From NCBI RefSeq assembly GCF_023973165.1, contig NZ_CP099547.1:310001-374000 (forward strand): a stretch of 64,000 nt of DNA. Direction: 5' to 3'. Below are positions 53,999 through 63,446 of this stretch, one piece after another. The position numbers and the translations under genes were made by a program. Source of the DNA: Arcanobacterium pinnipediorum (GTDB taxonomy: Bacteria; Actinomycetota; Actinomycetes; Actinomycetales; Actinomycetaceae). The notes beneath the pieces were generated by a model. It saw only the letters and a list, made by a program, of their open reading frames with translations. It was not told the origin of the DNA and did no database searches. Within the stretch, counting starts at the first letter, position 1. Every line of letters starts with the position of its first letter.

Positions 53999-54201
53999 AG
54001 TGCTTCGGATTAGATCTGGACCAGTAGCGGCCTTCTGCTGAGCAGGCACGTACTATAGGCCACTGGCGACGATGGTGATATCGCCGTAGCTGCTGACGGA
54101 GTGGCGTTTGTGGCATTAGTCTTTTATGTCCATCTTGAAGGATTAAATTGTTGGCTTGATGTGTTTAGATTCACCTAATCTGCAGGTAGTAAGAGCTGAG
54201 C

Positions 54202-54220
54202 TTAGGGTAGCCTTAGCTAT
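54202..54220. promoter_or_regulatory. DtxR-like iron box upstream of the ferric iron transporter
   Basis: TTAGGGTAGCCTTAGCTAT matches most positions of the DtxR consensus TTAGGTTAGCCTAACCTWA. It is 57 bp before the ATG of the iron-binding lipoprotein gene. This is the best of the three DtxR-like sites seen in the window. Confidence 0.7.
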
Positions 54221-54276
54221 GTTCTGTAAGGAAATTGCAGAACGGCACATATTCCCTAAACAGAGGAGAGCAACAC

Positions 54277-55347
54277 ATGTTGCGAATTCGCCCAGCTTCG
54301 GTATCGGCACTAGCTGCTATATTTCTAACCCTTAGTGCGTGTAGCACTCCGGCAGATAATAATGCAGAACCATCTCAGCCTGAATCACAGGCTAAGGTTA
54401 GCGAAGAACTCAAGCCCACTGAAGAACCCCTGGTCATTTACTCTGGCCGCAACGAGAAACTCGTCGCTCCGCTCATGGAAGAATTCACCAAAGATACCGG
54501 AGTTAAAGTCGACATCCGCTATGCCGGAACCCCGGAACTTGCTGCTCAGCTTCTTGAAGAAGGCGAAAAGACCCCTGCGCAAGTCTTCCTTTCCCAGGAT
54601 GCAGGAGCACTTGGCCTGATTTCAGGGGCAGACATGTTTGCGCCTCTCGACAAGTCAGTAACTGAGAAAGTTGCACCAGAATATACCTCCCATGATGGCT
54701 CCTGGGTTGGCCTAACCGGCCGTGCACGAGTCATGGCTTACGACTCTGAAAAGCTCACGGCAGATGAGGTACCAGCAGACGTTTTCGAACTTACAGATCC
54801 TAAGTGGAATGGCAAGGTTGGAATTGCCCCTACTAACGCCTCTTTCCAATCCTTTGTTACGGCAATGCGCGTTATGGAGGGTGAAGAAAAAACCGAGAAA
54901 TGGCTAACTGACCTCAAAGCTAACAACGTGCAAACTTTTGCGAAGAATGGCGAAATTCTTGAAGCTGTGAATAATGGGGCAGTTGAAATTGGCTTGATCA
55001 ACCACTACTACTGGGCACGTTCGGAACAGGACCCGAAAACTCTGCGTGCACAGCTGAAATTCGGTAAGCCCGGATCTGTTACCGCACTCGTGAACGTAAC
55101 CGGTGTTGGCATTCTTAAAAAGGCTGCAGATAACCCTAATGCCCAAATCTTTGTTGATTACATGCTGTCCGATAAAGCACAAGATTACTTCCTAGAAAAG
55201 ACCTTCGAGTACCCACTGCTCAAAGGTGCGAAGAGCCCGGCAAACGTGCCAGCTCTCAATGAACTTGGCGGCCCGGACGTTAAGCTTTCCGAACTGTCAT
55301 CGTTGAACGAAACTATTGAGCTACTAACTAAGGTTGGTATGCTCTAA
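54277..55347 (+). CDS. fbpA: Iron(III) ABC transporter substrate-binding lipoprotein
   Basis: FbpA-type protein that binds ferric iron outside the cell. From ATG 54277 (GAGGAGAG at 54263-54270) it has 356 residues and a lipoprotein signal, ending LTLSACSTPAD. After a charged linker the fold begins LVIYSGRNEKLVAPLMEEF, then DIRYAGTPELAAQL, VFLSQDAGALG and INHYYWAR, which includes the Tyr-Tyr iron-binding pair typical of FbpA/FutA proteins. Upstream open frame from 54235 lacks the Shine-Dalgarno. A hairpin lies between it and the permease gene. The DtxR-like box 57 bp upstream fits iron repression. Confidence 0.93.
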   Translation: MLRIRPASVSALAAIFLTLSACSTPADNNAEPSQPESQAKVSEELKPTEEPLVIYSGRNEKLVAPLMEEFTKDTGVKVDIRYAGTPELAAQLLEEGEKTPAQVFLSQDAGALGLISGADMFAPLDKSVTEKVAPEYTSHDGSWVGLTGRARVMAYDSEKLTADEVPADVFELTDPKWNGKVGIAPTNASFQSFVTAMRVMEGEEKTEKWLTDLKANNVQTFAKNGEILEAVNNGAVEIGLINHYYWARSEQDPKTLRAQLKFGKPGSVTALVNVTGVGILKKAADNPNAQIFVDYMLSDKAQDYFLEKTFEYPLLKGAKSPANVPALNELGGPDVKLSELSSLNETIELLTKVGML

Positions 55348-55359
55348 AATCGTCAATGA

Positions 55360-55401
55360 CGCTCGTGCCAGCACGGTGAAACCACCATGCGGGCACGAGC
55401 G
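55360..55401 (+). terminator. Hairpin between fbpA and fbpB
   Basis: A 10-bp stem (55360-55369 with 55392-55401) encloses an inner hairpin-capable loop. Placed between the abundant binding protein and the membrane genes, it probably causes partial termination. Confidence 0.6.
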
Positions 55402-55421
55402 TTTACGAAATACGCATCAAT

Positions 55422-56975
55422 ATGAAATCTGACGCACGATACCGCACCCGTCCACAACGAAGATTGACGCGCGGTCAACATCTTCCGCAAACGCTCGTCT
55501 ATGTGAGCGTTATAGTCGCGTGCGTTAGTGTTATCCCCATTTTCTTCCTCGGGTACAGAGCATTGAGTAATGGGGTGATCTCCTTTGTTCAGGTTCTCAT
55601 CAGAGAACGTAGCATTGAACTATTTTGGAATACGATCTTACTCGGCGCCATCGTGAGCATAGCAAGCGCCATCCTTGGAACGATAACAGCGTGGACAGTG
55701 ACGCGAATATCTCTTTATCGACCCCGATTCTGGATCACGCTCGTCTGCCTTCCTTTGGGCGTGCCCAGCTTTGTATCGGCCTTCGCATGGATCACTGCTT
55801 TTCCTACTTTTACAGGAATTATCCCGTTGGCTATTCTTATGACCCTTGTCTCGACGCCATTTGTCACTGTCCCGGTGATGGCGGCATTGACTCAAATAGA
55901 CCATGCGCAAGCAGACGTTGCACGCACTCTAGGACGCCGTCGAATATATGTCTTCTTCACGATCACGCTGCCCCAAATTGCGCCGGCAATAGGGGCGGGA
56001 AGCATTATTGTTGCTCTGTATACTATTTCAGACTTTGGTGCGCCGGCTTTGATGCGCTACGAAACCCTTACCACCGGTGTCTATGGGCAAGTCATTGCTG
56101 GAGTGTCCAAGCATTCACCAGCTGGACTAGCAATCCTTATTATGCTTATCGCTGCTACCCTCGTCATTGTAGAAAATCTCTTACGGCGTCGAAGCTACCG
56201 ATCCAGCACACATAGCTACCAACCCCCAGCGCAACAGCTTAGCCTTACCGGCCAACTCGCAGTTAGCGCCGTTGTGCTAGTTATTGCGGGAGTTTCCATC
56301 ATTGCCCCACTGGCAGCGCTATTCTATCGCTGGATAGTTCACAGCCAAACAGTAACTGATTGGGATCGAATTGCCCAAGCAGGCCTCACGACGATCATCC
56401 TGGCAAGCCTTGCTGCCACCATCGCCACCCTCGCTAGCCTTGCCATTGCCTATCTCACGGCGCGCCTACGCCACCCTGTTTTGAGCATTATCGAAGCAGC
56501 AACATTTATGGGACATGCTCTGCCTGGTGTCGTCTTGGCGCTGGCGATGGTTAGCTTTACTCTTACCGTCATTCCGTGGGCATACCAATCCCTTCCCACG
56601 CTCATCGTCACTTATGTATTCCTCTTCATGCCTAAGGGGATCGGGGCAGCACGCAGTGGATTCCACAACGTCAGTGTTGAAGCCGAAGAAGTTGCTCGTA
56701 CTCTTGGAGATTCACCTCTTCGAGTATGGGCACGAGTATCAATCCCGGGCGCAAAAGCAGGGATCTTCGCCGGATGGCTCCTTGTGGCTACGGCGGTTAT
56801 GAAAGAACTACCGGCAACCCTCATGCTTCGTCCAAACAGCATTCACACTCTGGCCACCGAATTGTGGAACTACAGTTCCATTGGTTCCTATGGTGCGGCA
56901 GCACCGGTTGGCCTTGCTCTCCTTATTGTTGGAATGATCCCCGCACTCATGCTATCGAGGAGCTTGCACTCATGA
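55422..56975 (+). CDS. fbpB: Iron(III) ABC transporter permease (two-domain)
   Basis: The 517-residue protein has about twelve membrane segments forming two BPD_transp_1 units. Each carries an EAA-type coupling loop: VARTLGRRRIYVFFTITLPQIAPAIGAGS near residue 165 and VARTLGDSPLRVWARVSIPGAKAGIFAG near 425 (each split in two by the G). This two-in-one layout is typical of FbpB/AfuB. The start ATG follows a weak GAAAT-type site. The stop overlaps the start of the ATPase gene (ATGA). Confidence 0.93.
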   Translation: MKSDARYRTRPQRRLTRGQHLPQTLVYVSVIVACVSVIPIFFLGYRALSNGVISFVQVLIRERSIELFWNTILLGAIVSIASAILGTITAWTVTRISLYRPRFWITLVCLPLGVPSFVSAFAWITAFPTFTGIIPLAILMTLVSTPFVTVPVMAALTQIDHAQADVARTLGRRRIYVFFTITLPQIAPAIGAGSIIVALYTISDFGAPALMRYETLTTGVYGQVIAGVSKHSPAGLAILIMLIAATLVIVENLLRRRSYRSSTHSYQPPAQQLSLTGQLAVSAVVLVIAGVSIIAPLAALFYRWIVHSQTVTDWDRIAQAGLTTIILASLAATIATLASLAIAYLTARLRHPVLSIIEAATFMGHALPGVVLALAMVSFTLTVIPWAYQSLPTLIVTYVFLFMPKGIGAARSGFHNVSVEAEEVARTLGDSPLRVWARVSIPGAKAGIFAGWLLVATAVMKELPATLMLRPNSIHTLATELWNYSSIGSYGAAAPVGLALLIVGMIPALMLSRSLHS

Positions 56976-57616
56976 TGGATATACGTAATATTCACGCCCA
57001 TTACACCCCAGGCAATCCGGTTCTTCGAGGAGTGAATCTTCGGGTCCAACCAGGTAGTATCACTACAGTGCTCGGCGCATCGGGAAGCGGGAAAACTACT
57101 CTTCTTAGAGTTTTGGTCGGCCTGCATACTCCCAGTCAAGGACATATCGAATGCGCGGGCCGTGACATCACCACCTTGCCAACTCACCAGCGTAAAATCG
57201 GTCTGGTACCGCAAAATGGTGCGCTCTTCACCCATTTAAATGTTGCGGAAAATATCGCATATGGCCTGAGAGGGGTGCGCCGTCGCCACGCAGCACGCCA
57301 CCCTCGTGTGCTAGAGATGCTCGATATGATCGGCTTAGCTGGATACGCGACGCGACGGCCCGATCAATTATCTGGTGGACAACAGCAACGTGTAGCTCTT
57401 GCTCGAGCTCTGGCACCGCAACCAGATGCGATGCTTCTCGACGAACCTTTCAGTGCCCTAGACCCAGACCTGCGCCAACGCCTACGCTCGGAGTTTTTTG
57501 ATCTGATGCGTTTGCACAACTTGCCGACGATCCTGATCACCCATGATCGCGAAGAAGCCTTCGCAGTCTCTGATCATATTGCTATCCTTGATGAAGGCAT
57601 TATCTGTGACGGGTAA
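56972..57616 (+). CDS. fbpC: Iron(III) ABC transporter ATP-binding protein, short form
   Basis: From ATG 56972, which overlaps the fbpB stop, the protein has 214 residues. A longer open frame from 56726 is inside fbpB and rejected. Motifs are Walker A GASGSGKTT near residue 35, signature LSGGQQQR near 135, Walker B AMLLDEPFSALD near 155 and the H-loop ILITHDREEAF. The protein ends DEGIICDG shortly after the H-loop. FbpC proteins usually go on for about 130 residues with a TOBE regulatory domain, so this one is short. Either a natural core-only ATPase or a C-terminal truncation is possible. Confidence 0.88.
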   Translation: MMDIRNIHAHYTPGNPVLRGVNLRVQPGSITTVLGASGSGKTTLLRVLVGLHTPSQGHIECAGRDITTLPTHQRKIGLVPQNGALFTHLNVAENIAYGLRGVRRRHAARHPRVLEMLDMIGLAGYATRRPDQLSGGQQQRVALARALAPQPDAMLLDEPFSALDPDLRQRLRSEFFDLMRLHNLPTILITHDREEAFAVSDHIAILDEGIICDG

Positions 57617-57699
57617 TCGAACCAAAGCGTGACGATGTGCAATAATGCTCACTGCATTATCAAAGTTAGTCTACCGGCGTGGCAGGCTATCATCGTAGG

Positions 57700-59001
57700 A
57701 TGACCACAGACCATACTATCGTTCAATCAGCCTCATCAACCATTTCGCTGGGTAGTGTTGATCCTGGTATCAGCACTCCGGTGAAAATCACCTCCAATCC
57801 AACAATCCGAGCCATCTTGGTCATTGTTTTCTTTACCTATATTGGGCAAAACATGCTCAATGTTTCGATAGCACCGCTGTCGAGAGCCTTGGGTCTTGTG
57901 GAATGGGCGATTGGTTTGGCAGTGTCTTTGGCGGCGGTTTTTGTAGCACTGCTCGCTCAGTTTTGGGGGCGGCGCGTAACGTACTGGGGGCGTCGTCGCG
58001 TTCTTTTAATTTCGTTGTTCTTGGCGCTATGTGCTGGAGTTATTTTCGCAGCCGCAGTATGGGCGAGATCCACCGGGCTTATTGGTGCAGCTTTCGCGAC
58101 TGTATTGGTCATTGCTGCGCGCGGGCCGTTCTTCGGTTCGGCTGTTTCGGGTATTCCTCCAGCAGGCCAATCCCTTATTGCTGAGATTACTCCGGATGAA
58201 ACCAGCCGTGTGCGCGGGATGGCGGCATTTTCGGGTGCGACAAACCTATCTATTATGGTGGGTTCATTCTTCTCTGCTTCTTTGGGGGCGTGGTGGCTTT
58301 TTGCTCCTGTTTACGCAACCCCTTTCCTTGTAGCTATCGCGTTCATCGTCGCTGTGAAAGCTATTCCTCGTACCGAAAAACCACAGGAGAAGATTCTGCC
58401 TGCGAAGATGTCATGGACTGATCCTCGGGTCAAGCCGTGGGTGCTTTCTATTGTCGGTCTATTCTTCGCTAACGGAGTCGTGCAGATCATAGTTGGGTTC
58501 GTAGTGCAAGATCGGTTGGGCTTCGCACCGCGTGCTGCACTTGGAGTTACTGGTTGGTTGCTGTTGGTCAGTGCTGGTGGAGCGATGATAGCCCAGCTTG
58601 TTATTGTGCCACGTTTAGGGTGGAAACCGCGGCGTCTAGTTCGAGTAGGTTTGCTCTTATCTGTGGTGAGTTTCGTGGGATTGGCCTTCTCATCTCAGCT
58701 CTGGATCATTGGTGTTTCTTCATTCTGTATGGGCTTTTCTACTGGATTTGCTGGTCCAGGGTTTGCCGCTGGAGGATCATTGGCCGTTGGACCCGCCGAG
58801 CAGGGGGCGTTGGCAGGATTGCAACATGCTACAGGAGCATTGACGTGGATTTTCGCTCCGGTGAGTGCGACGGCGTTATACGGTGTACATCATTTGGCGC
58901 CGTTTGCGTTGGCGGGGGTTTTCTTGCTTGCCTCAACGGTGAGCGCATGGGCACATCCAGGTTTAGCTGATACAAAAGTGGTTGCGCGAACCGCTGTATA
59001 G
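57700..59001 (+). CDS. MFS transporter
   Basis: The protein has 433 residues from ATG 57700 and twelve predicted membrane segments. The MFS loop 2-3 signature appears as QFWGRRVTYWGRRRVLLISLF near residue 95. A motif at the second half, VPRLGWKPRRLVRVGLLLSV near 305, is consistent with the matching loop. The substrate cannot be read; an efflux or siderophore-export role is possible because it follows the iron transporter, but no evidence ties them. GTG 57679 is an alternative start; the ATG has a TATCAT -10-like hexamer ending 6 bases before it, so a leaderless transcript is possible. Confidence 0.85.
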   Translation: MTTDHTIVQSASSTISLGSVDPGISTPVKITSNPTIRAILVIVFFTYIGQNMLNVSIAPLSRALGLVEWAIGLAVSLAAVFVALLAQFWGRRVTYWGRRRVLLISLFLALCAGVIFAAAVWARSTGLIGAAFATVLVIAARGPFFGSAVSGIPPAGQSLIAEITPDETSRVRGMAAFSGATNLSIMVGSFFSASLGAWWLFAPVYATPFLVAIAFIVAVKAIPRTEKPQEKILPAKMSWTDPRVKPWVLSIVGLFFANGVVQIIVGFVVQDRLGFAPRAALGVTGWLLLVSAGGAMIAQLVIVPRLGWKPRRLVRVGLLLSVVSFVGLAFSSQLWIIGVSSFCMGFSTGFAGPGFAAGGSLAVGPAEQGALAGLQHATGALTWIFAPVSATALYGVHHLAPFALAGVFLLASTVSAWAHPGLADTKVVARTAV

Positions 59002-59501
59002 GTCACGGAAAAAGGCACATTTCCCAGGCTGTTTTACGTGGTGCATCGTGCTTTTGGCCTTATTATTGCGGGTATTGCATGAATCTTTAGGGTATGGGGG
59101 CATGTACTGGCCAGAACGTGCGTTTTAGTCCGGTGTATGCAAGAGCGTGAGGGTTAGGAAAAGCATGAGTGCGTGGGAGAAGCATCGGTGCATGGACGAA
59201 AACACATCCGTCACGCAACTTTTGGCGTGAGCCCGGCTTAACTATCGGCCCAGCCATCTAGATCCCGGCTCAGCAACCAAACAATTCACCCAAATCTCAC
59301 ATCAGCTCTCTCGCTCCACACCAAAACAGCACCTTCTGCTGATTGTCAGCCTTTCCAAGCTCATCTCGGCTATCAATCGCACTCGTTAAACCCATCTCGA
59401 CTGCCACTCAGAGTTTCCAGAGCCTGTTTCAGCTACTATCCAGTCTGTTTCAGCTACTATCCAGCCTGTTTCCAGCCGTGATAAGACGAGAAGTTGTGCC
59501 G

Positions 59502-59563
59502 AAACCGGGGTATTTGGGGTGATGTCCTCATATACGGGGACATCGCCCCATATACCCCGGTTT
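59502..59563. repeat. Long inverted repeat with 26-bp arms
   Basis: Arms 59502-59527 and 59538-59563 match at 24 of 26 positions with a 10-base loop. It could fold into a strong hairpin on either strand. It may be a terminator for the MFS gene or a trace of a mobile element; no open reading frame uses it. Confidence 0.7.
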
Positions 59564-59872
59564 TGAAACAGGCCAACCCCATCACCAGCCTTGAAAATCC
59601 GACATTTCAGAATAAAACCGGGTTTGGTTGGCCGGCTGTGGCTGTTTACGTAGATTGCTGCGGGTGAGCAGGCAAGATAAACGGTGTTTATGGCGTGGTT
59701 GGCATGAAAAAACGGCCGTATGAATGAGATGCTCAGAGGCGAGACGGGAAGGGAAGGCATGGCAAATAAGTTGTGTCTCAGTTAAAGTAGGTTGTGTCCC
59801 ACTCATGGATCAGAAATGAGAATCTGGGTTAAACACCAAAGCCTCAGAGCTCGGGAACTACTGCACCCAACC

Positions 59873-59990
59873 ACTAAGCCACGCCGGGATGCTGCTCTAA
59901 CGCAGCTGGTGTTCAGTGACTACAACCACGCACTAAGCTACGCCGGGATGCTGCTCTAACGCAGCTGGTGTTCGGTGACTGCACCCAACC
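59873..59990. repeat. 59-bp tandem repeat, two copies and a third partial
   Basis: Copies at 59873-59931 and 59932-59990 differ at several positions, and 59991-60000 starts a third. Each copy contains the short stem GCTGC/GCAGC. It is too few copies and has no spacers, so it is not a CRISPR array. Confidence 0.8.
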
Positions 59991-60136
59991 ACTACGCTAC
60001 ATCGGCAAACTCAACTGGCCATTTCACAGCAACATCTTCCCCTGACTTCACCAAAATGGGACGAGCCGGTTAACGCTAAAAAGCCAATGGAAAGTCTGAT
60101 AGTAGCCAAACCCATCTAAGAGCATTTTGGGTTATA

Positions 60137-61381
60137 GGACAAAAGTTATTGATTTTGGGTTAGTAGTCGTTGCGGTAGGGTGTGTGGGTGTGGAGTTCGT
60201 TCCAGTCAAGGCCGTTGCCCCAGCGATGGTTGTTGTGGTGGGCTCGGTGTCGGGCTGCGGCTTGCTGGTAAGCGCGCATGATGTCCGTGTTGGTGGGCAT
60301 GATACGCAGGATTTCGGCTGGGTTGGCAGGGTTCTCGGTGTGTAGGTAGCACCACCATGACACTGCACGGATCCGGTGATCGATACTCATACCCCGATGA
60401 CGGCGCAGCAGTTCACGTAAAGGCGAGTTGATACCTCCCTCGATCTGGTTATTCATCGCTGGTAGAGAACCGATTATTTCTCCGTCATCGTAAAGATCGG
60501 GATTGAGAAACGTGAACAAATGGCCACTATCGACCAGCCTAGACAGACTATTGCCAGCCTTGACGAGCCGCTCGTGTTTATCGACTAGTTTTCCTTTCTC
60601 GTTACGGGTTTTCTCGGCCAGGAACCCAGCCCAACGGTGACGCCAAGCATAGAAGCTATCGATCCATGCGTGCGCGTGTGCGGGAGTTTTCACATGCAAT
60701 AGATCAACACCGATCCGGTAGAGCTGTCTGCCACATTCAGTTCGTGAGCGTGTGGTCGTGTAGCGTTTGACCTGTTGATAGGCGTGGAACGTGCAGCGTT
60801 GGACACGCGTGGAGGGCCACAATCGTGCCCGAGCTGTTGTGAAACCTGTGCCCCCGTCAGCCACGACCATACCGGGTGGTGGGATTTTCGCGAGCAGGTC
60901 CAGCCAGGCTTGGGTCGATTCACGTCTGGCCACATGCCAGGCAATCACATATTCGGGGCTGCAGGCGATCAGAATGACAGCATCGCGGCCTAAATGGATA
61001 CCATCAACATGGATCACGCGGTGGTCTTGCCCATCGGGTTCGCATATCGGCCAGATCTCCCACAACACAGCGCTCCTGCGTCGGAAGGTCCGGCCCTGTC
61101 CAGGAAGTTCTCGCTGCGTGGTTTTCCCAGTCAGAACGTCTAAGAACGCGCGCAAATCCCGCGAAGTGACGTCGTTATGCCAACGCGAGGTTACCTTGCA
61201 TGAGCAGCAGATCCAGCGTTGGTGGCCGCATTTGTCTTTACCGTTTTTGACCATGCCTTCACCACAAGTAGGGCAGTGTTTCTTGTTCGATCTCATACCC
61301 ACTAGTATGCAACCGACTTTCACCACAATTTTTCCCTGCTATCACGCGGATAACTGGCAACAAAATCAATAACTATTGTCC
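60137..61381 (-). mobile_element. IS1249-type insertion sequence
   Basis: The element of 1245 bp is bounded by 21-bp inverted repeats at 60137-60157 and 61361-61381, which match at 20 of 21 positions. A single transposase gene fills the interior. No target-site duplication is clear in the flanks (GGTTATA on the left, AACCAAA on the right). The frame is intact, so the element may be active. Confidence 0.85.
60160..61296 (-). CDS. Transposase, IS1249 family
   Basis: From ATG 61296 the protein has 378 residues. The N-terminus has a zinc ribbon (CPTCGEGMVKNG then WICCSCKV, two CxxC pairs), an HTH-like segment and a DDE-type core. Conserved blocks are VIHVDGIHLGRDAVILIACS (first Asp), MVVADGGTGFTTARARLWPS (second Asp), RVQRCTFHAYQQVKRYTT and NNQIEGGINSPLRELLRRHRG (Glu). 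This is the pattern that PGAP names IS1249 family, in the wider mutator-type group. Its start at 61326 is open but has no better support. Confidence 0.88.
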   Translation of the reverse strand: MRSNKKHCPTCGEGMVKNGKDKCGHQRWICCSCKVTSRWHNDVTSRDLRAFLDVLTGKTTQRELPGQGRTFRRRSAVLWEIWPICEPDGQDHRVIHVDGIHLGRDAVILIACSPEYVIAWHVARRESTQAWLDLLAKIPPPGMVVADGGTGFTTARARLWPSTRVQRCTFHAYQQVKRYTTTRSRTECGRQLYRIGVDLLHVKTPAHAHAWIDSFYAWRHRWAGFLAEKTRNEKGKLVDKHERLVKAGNSLSRLVDSGHLFTFLNPDLYDDGEIIGSLPAMNNQIEGGINSPLRELLRRHRGMSIDHRIRAVSWWCYLHTENPANPAEILRIMPTNTDIMRAYQQAAARHRAHHNNHRWGNGLDWNELHTHTPYRNDY

Positions 61382-61450
61382 AACCAAAAACTCGAGTCGA
61401 AACGAGTTTCTTTCCAGAAAACCCCACCCTAGCAACGAAAAACAGCAAAA

Positions 61451-61469
61451 CCATCAATAACAATTGTCC
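61451..61469. repeat. Outlying IS-end-like sequence
   Basis: This 19-bp stretch resembles the inner sequence of the right inverted repeat (61361-61381) with a few changes and lies about 70 bp outside it. It may be the end of a lost related copy or a nested insertion target. Confidence 0.5.
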
Positions 61470-61537
61470 GCTAGCCCTAAAATTGGCAAAAAGAAACCGC
61501 TCTGGCTTTTTGCAACTACAGAGCGGATTTCAACAAG

Positions 61538-61610
61538 TACCCCGAACTGGATTCGAACCAGCGACCTTCTGCTCCGGAGGCAGACGCTCTATCCCCTGAG
61601 CTATCGGGGC
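61538..61610 (-). tRNA. tRNA-Arg (CCG)
   Basis: On the minus strand a 73-nt cloverleaf is evident. It has the acceptor GCCCCGA with TCGGGG-type 3' strand, a D-arm AGCTCAGGGGATAGAGC, an anticodon stem TCTGC/GCAGA with loop CTCCGGA (anticodon CCG) and a T-arm with GGTTCGAATCC. It reads CGG arginine codons. CCA is not encoded. The argS gene, its cognate synthetase, lies about 150 bp away on the other strand. Confidence 0.93.
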
Positions 61611-61760
61611 TCAGACTTAGATAGCTTAGCAGGAATACAATCGCAAGGAAAATAGGACAGGTGGTGCAGCGGTAAAAATCACCTAGAATGTGTCCAAGCG
61701 CATTGCGCATTCTGGGTAAGAGATTGAAATATTGACTTGCTTGGCAGATACACTGGAAGT

Positions 61761-63434
61761 ATGACTCCAGAAGAACTCAAATCACTGATACAAACCATTA
61801 TTTTGCAAGCCGGTAGTGCCGGCGAGATCAACCTCGATCTCCAAGATGGCCTTGATGTGCGTGTTGAGCGCCCGCGAGTGCGCGAACATGGAGATTGGGC
61901 TACAAACGTGGCCATGCAACTTGGCAAAAAAGTGGGGATGAATCCACGCGATTTCGCTCAGCTCATTGTTGATAAGCTCGTTGCAGATCCAGGTATTGAC
62001 CATGCGGAAATTGCTGGCCCTGGTTTCATTAACATTACGGTCAATGCGGCTGCAGCTGGTGAATTGGCGCGAAATATTGTTGAACTTGGTCAATCCTATG
62101 GGCACAGTGACGCCCTTGACGGTCATGTCATCAACTTAGAATACGTATCAGCTAATCCTACTGGTCCAATACATATTGGTGGTGCTCGCTGGGCGGCTGT
62201 GGGTGATTCGTTGGCACGTATTTTGAGTGCTTGCGGGGCACGGGTAGTGCGTGAGTACTATTTCAATGATCACGGCTCCCAAATTGATCGATTCGCGAAG
62301 TCACTCTTGGCTCGAGCACGCGGCCAGGAAGCTCCAGAAGATGGATATGGTGGGCAGTATATTGAAGATATTGCTCAGGCAGTAATGGCCGAACACACCA
62401 ACGAGAATAACCCCTTGGAACAAGAAGATTCTCTAGCGCAAGAATTCTTCCGTGAGCACGGTGTGACGCGGATGTTTGGCGAGATTAAAAAGGAACTGGC
62501 AAACTTCCGTGTTGAGTTTGATGTGTTCTTCCATGAAGATACACTCCACGAGTCAGGTGCGGTAGACCAGGCGATCAGTGAGCTTCGCTCTCAGGGCGTC
62601 ATTTTCGAAGACGAGGGGGCAACCTGGATTCGCACCACAGATTTTGGTGACGATAAAGACCGAGTGATCATCAAATCTGATGGCAATGCGGCATATTTTG
62701 CTGGCGATATTGCCTATTATCTCGATAAACGCGAGCGTGGAGCCGATCACGTCATTATTATGCTCGGTGCAGATCACCACGGATATATTGGACGCATGTA
62801 TGCCATGGCGCGAGCTTTTGGCGACCGTGCCGGCAAGGGTGAGAATCTTGAAATTCTCATTGGACAGCTTGTGAATCTGGTTAAGGACGGCCAACCGGTG
62901 CGCATGTCCAAACGTGCTGGCACGATTGTGGTGCTTTCCGATCTCGTTGATGCTGCCGGTGTAGATGCGGCTCGATACTCTTTGGTTCGGGCAGCGATGG
63001 ATACTACGTTGGAAATTGATCTAGGCCTTATTTCCTCACATACTAACGAAAATCCGGTCTATTACGTTCAATATGCGCATGCGCGCACGAAGTCTGTTGA
63101 TGCCAATGCGGCAGCCCATGGGGTTACCCGGGAGCACTTTGATCCGGCGCTACTCGATTCGGCTGCAGATTCAGAACTGATTGCTAAGCTAGCTCAGTTC
63201 CCTGACATTGTTACCCAAGCTGCACAATTACGAGAGCCGCATCGGGTAGCTCGATACTTAGAAGAGGTTGCTGGTGCTTATCACGCTTGGTATGGCGCCT
63301 CTCGTGTCACTCCACGCGGTGATGAAGGCGTTTCGGATGTGCACCGCACTCGGCTTTGGTTAAACGATGCAGCCGGTCAGGTTCTTGCTAATGGTTTGCA
63401 TTTACTGGGCGTTAGCGCACCAGACAAAATGTAA
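61761..63434 (+). CDS. argS: Arginyl-tRNA synthetase
   Basis: ArgS charges tRNA-Arg. From ATG 61761 (GGAAG just upstream) the protein has 557 residues; an upstream TTG frame to 61737 adds 8 unlikely residues. Motifs are the HIGH signature as [17 protein letters not shown] near residue 135, an ArgS-type N-terminal Add domain (about 1-95), [20 protein letters not shown] near 335, the KMSKS-equivalent [13 protein letters not shown] near 380, and the C-terminal anticodon-binding DALR domain (about 430-557). The length is normal. It is followed 12 bp later by a homoserine-kinase-like gene. Confidence 0.95.
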   Translation: MTPEELKSLIQTIILQAGSAGEINLDLQDGLDVRVERPRVREHGDWATNVAMQLGKKVGMNPRDFAQLIVDKLVADPGIDHAEIAGPGFINITVNAAAAGELARNIVELGQSYGHSDALDGHVINLEYVSANPTGPIHIGGARWAAVGDSLARILSACGARVVREYYFNDHGSQIDRFAKSLLARARGQEAPEDGYGGQYIEDIAQAVMAEHTNENNPLEQEDSLAQEFFREHGVTRMFGEIKKELANFRVEFDVFFHEDTLHESGAVDQAISELRSQGVIFEDEGATWIRTTDFGDDKDRVIIKSDGNAAYFAGDIAYYLDKRERGADHVIIMLGADHHGYIGRMYAMARAFGDRAGKGENLEILIGQLVNLVKDGQPVRMSKRAGTIVVLSDLVDAAGVDAARYSLVRAAMDTTLEIDLGLISSHTNENPVYYVQYAHARTKSVDANAAAHGVTREHFDPALLDSAADSELIAKLAQFPDIVTQAAQLREPHRVARYLEEVAGAYHAWYGASRVTPRGDEGVSDVHRTRLWLNDAAGQVLANGLHLLGVSAPDKM

Positions 63435-63446
63435 GCGTTGCGCGTT

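Larger units (their letters stand above)
59002..60136. other. About 1.1 kb without a supported gene, repeat-rich
   Basis: No frame in this stretch resembles a known protein. It contains two copies of a 20-bp sequence ending CTATCCAG (59422-59464), a large imperfect inverted repeat (59502-59563) and a 59-bp tandem repeat (59873-59990). It adjoins an insertion sequence, so it is probably accessory or decayed DNA. Confidence 0.6.

Noticed and set aside
59386..59760. 124-codon minus-strand frame in the gene-free stretch
   Set aside because: It runs through the long inverted repeat and direct repeats (WIVAETDWIVAET) and resembles no protein; more likely non-coding.
59873..60000. Tandem repeats as a CRISPR array
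   Set aside because: Only two full copies, 59-bp period with no unique spacers, and no cas gene in the window.
60791..61372. 193-codon plus-strand frame opposite the transposase
   Set aside because: It is fully antisense to the intact IS1249-type transposase and has no independent support.
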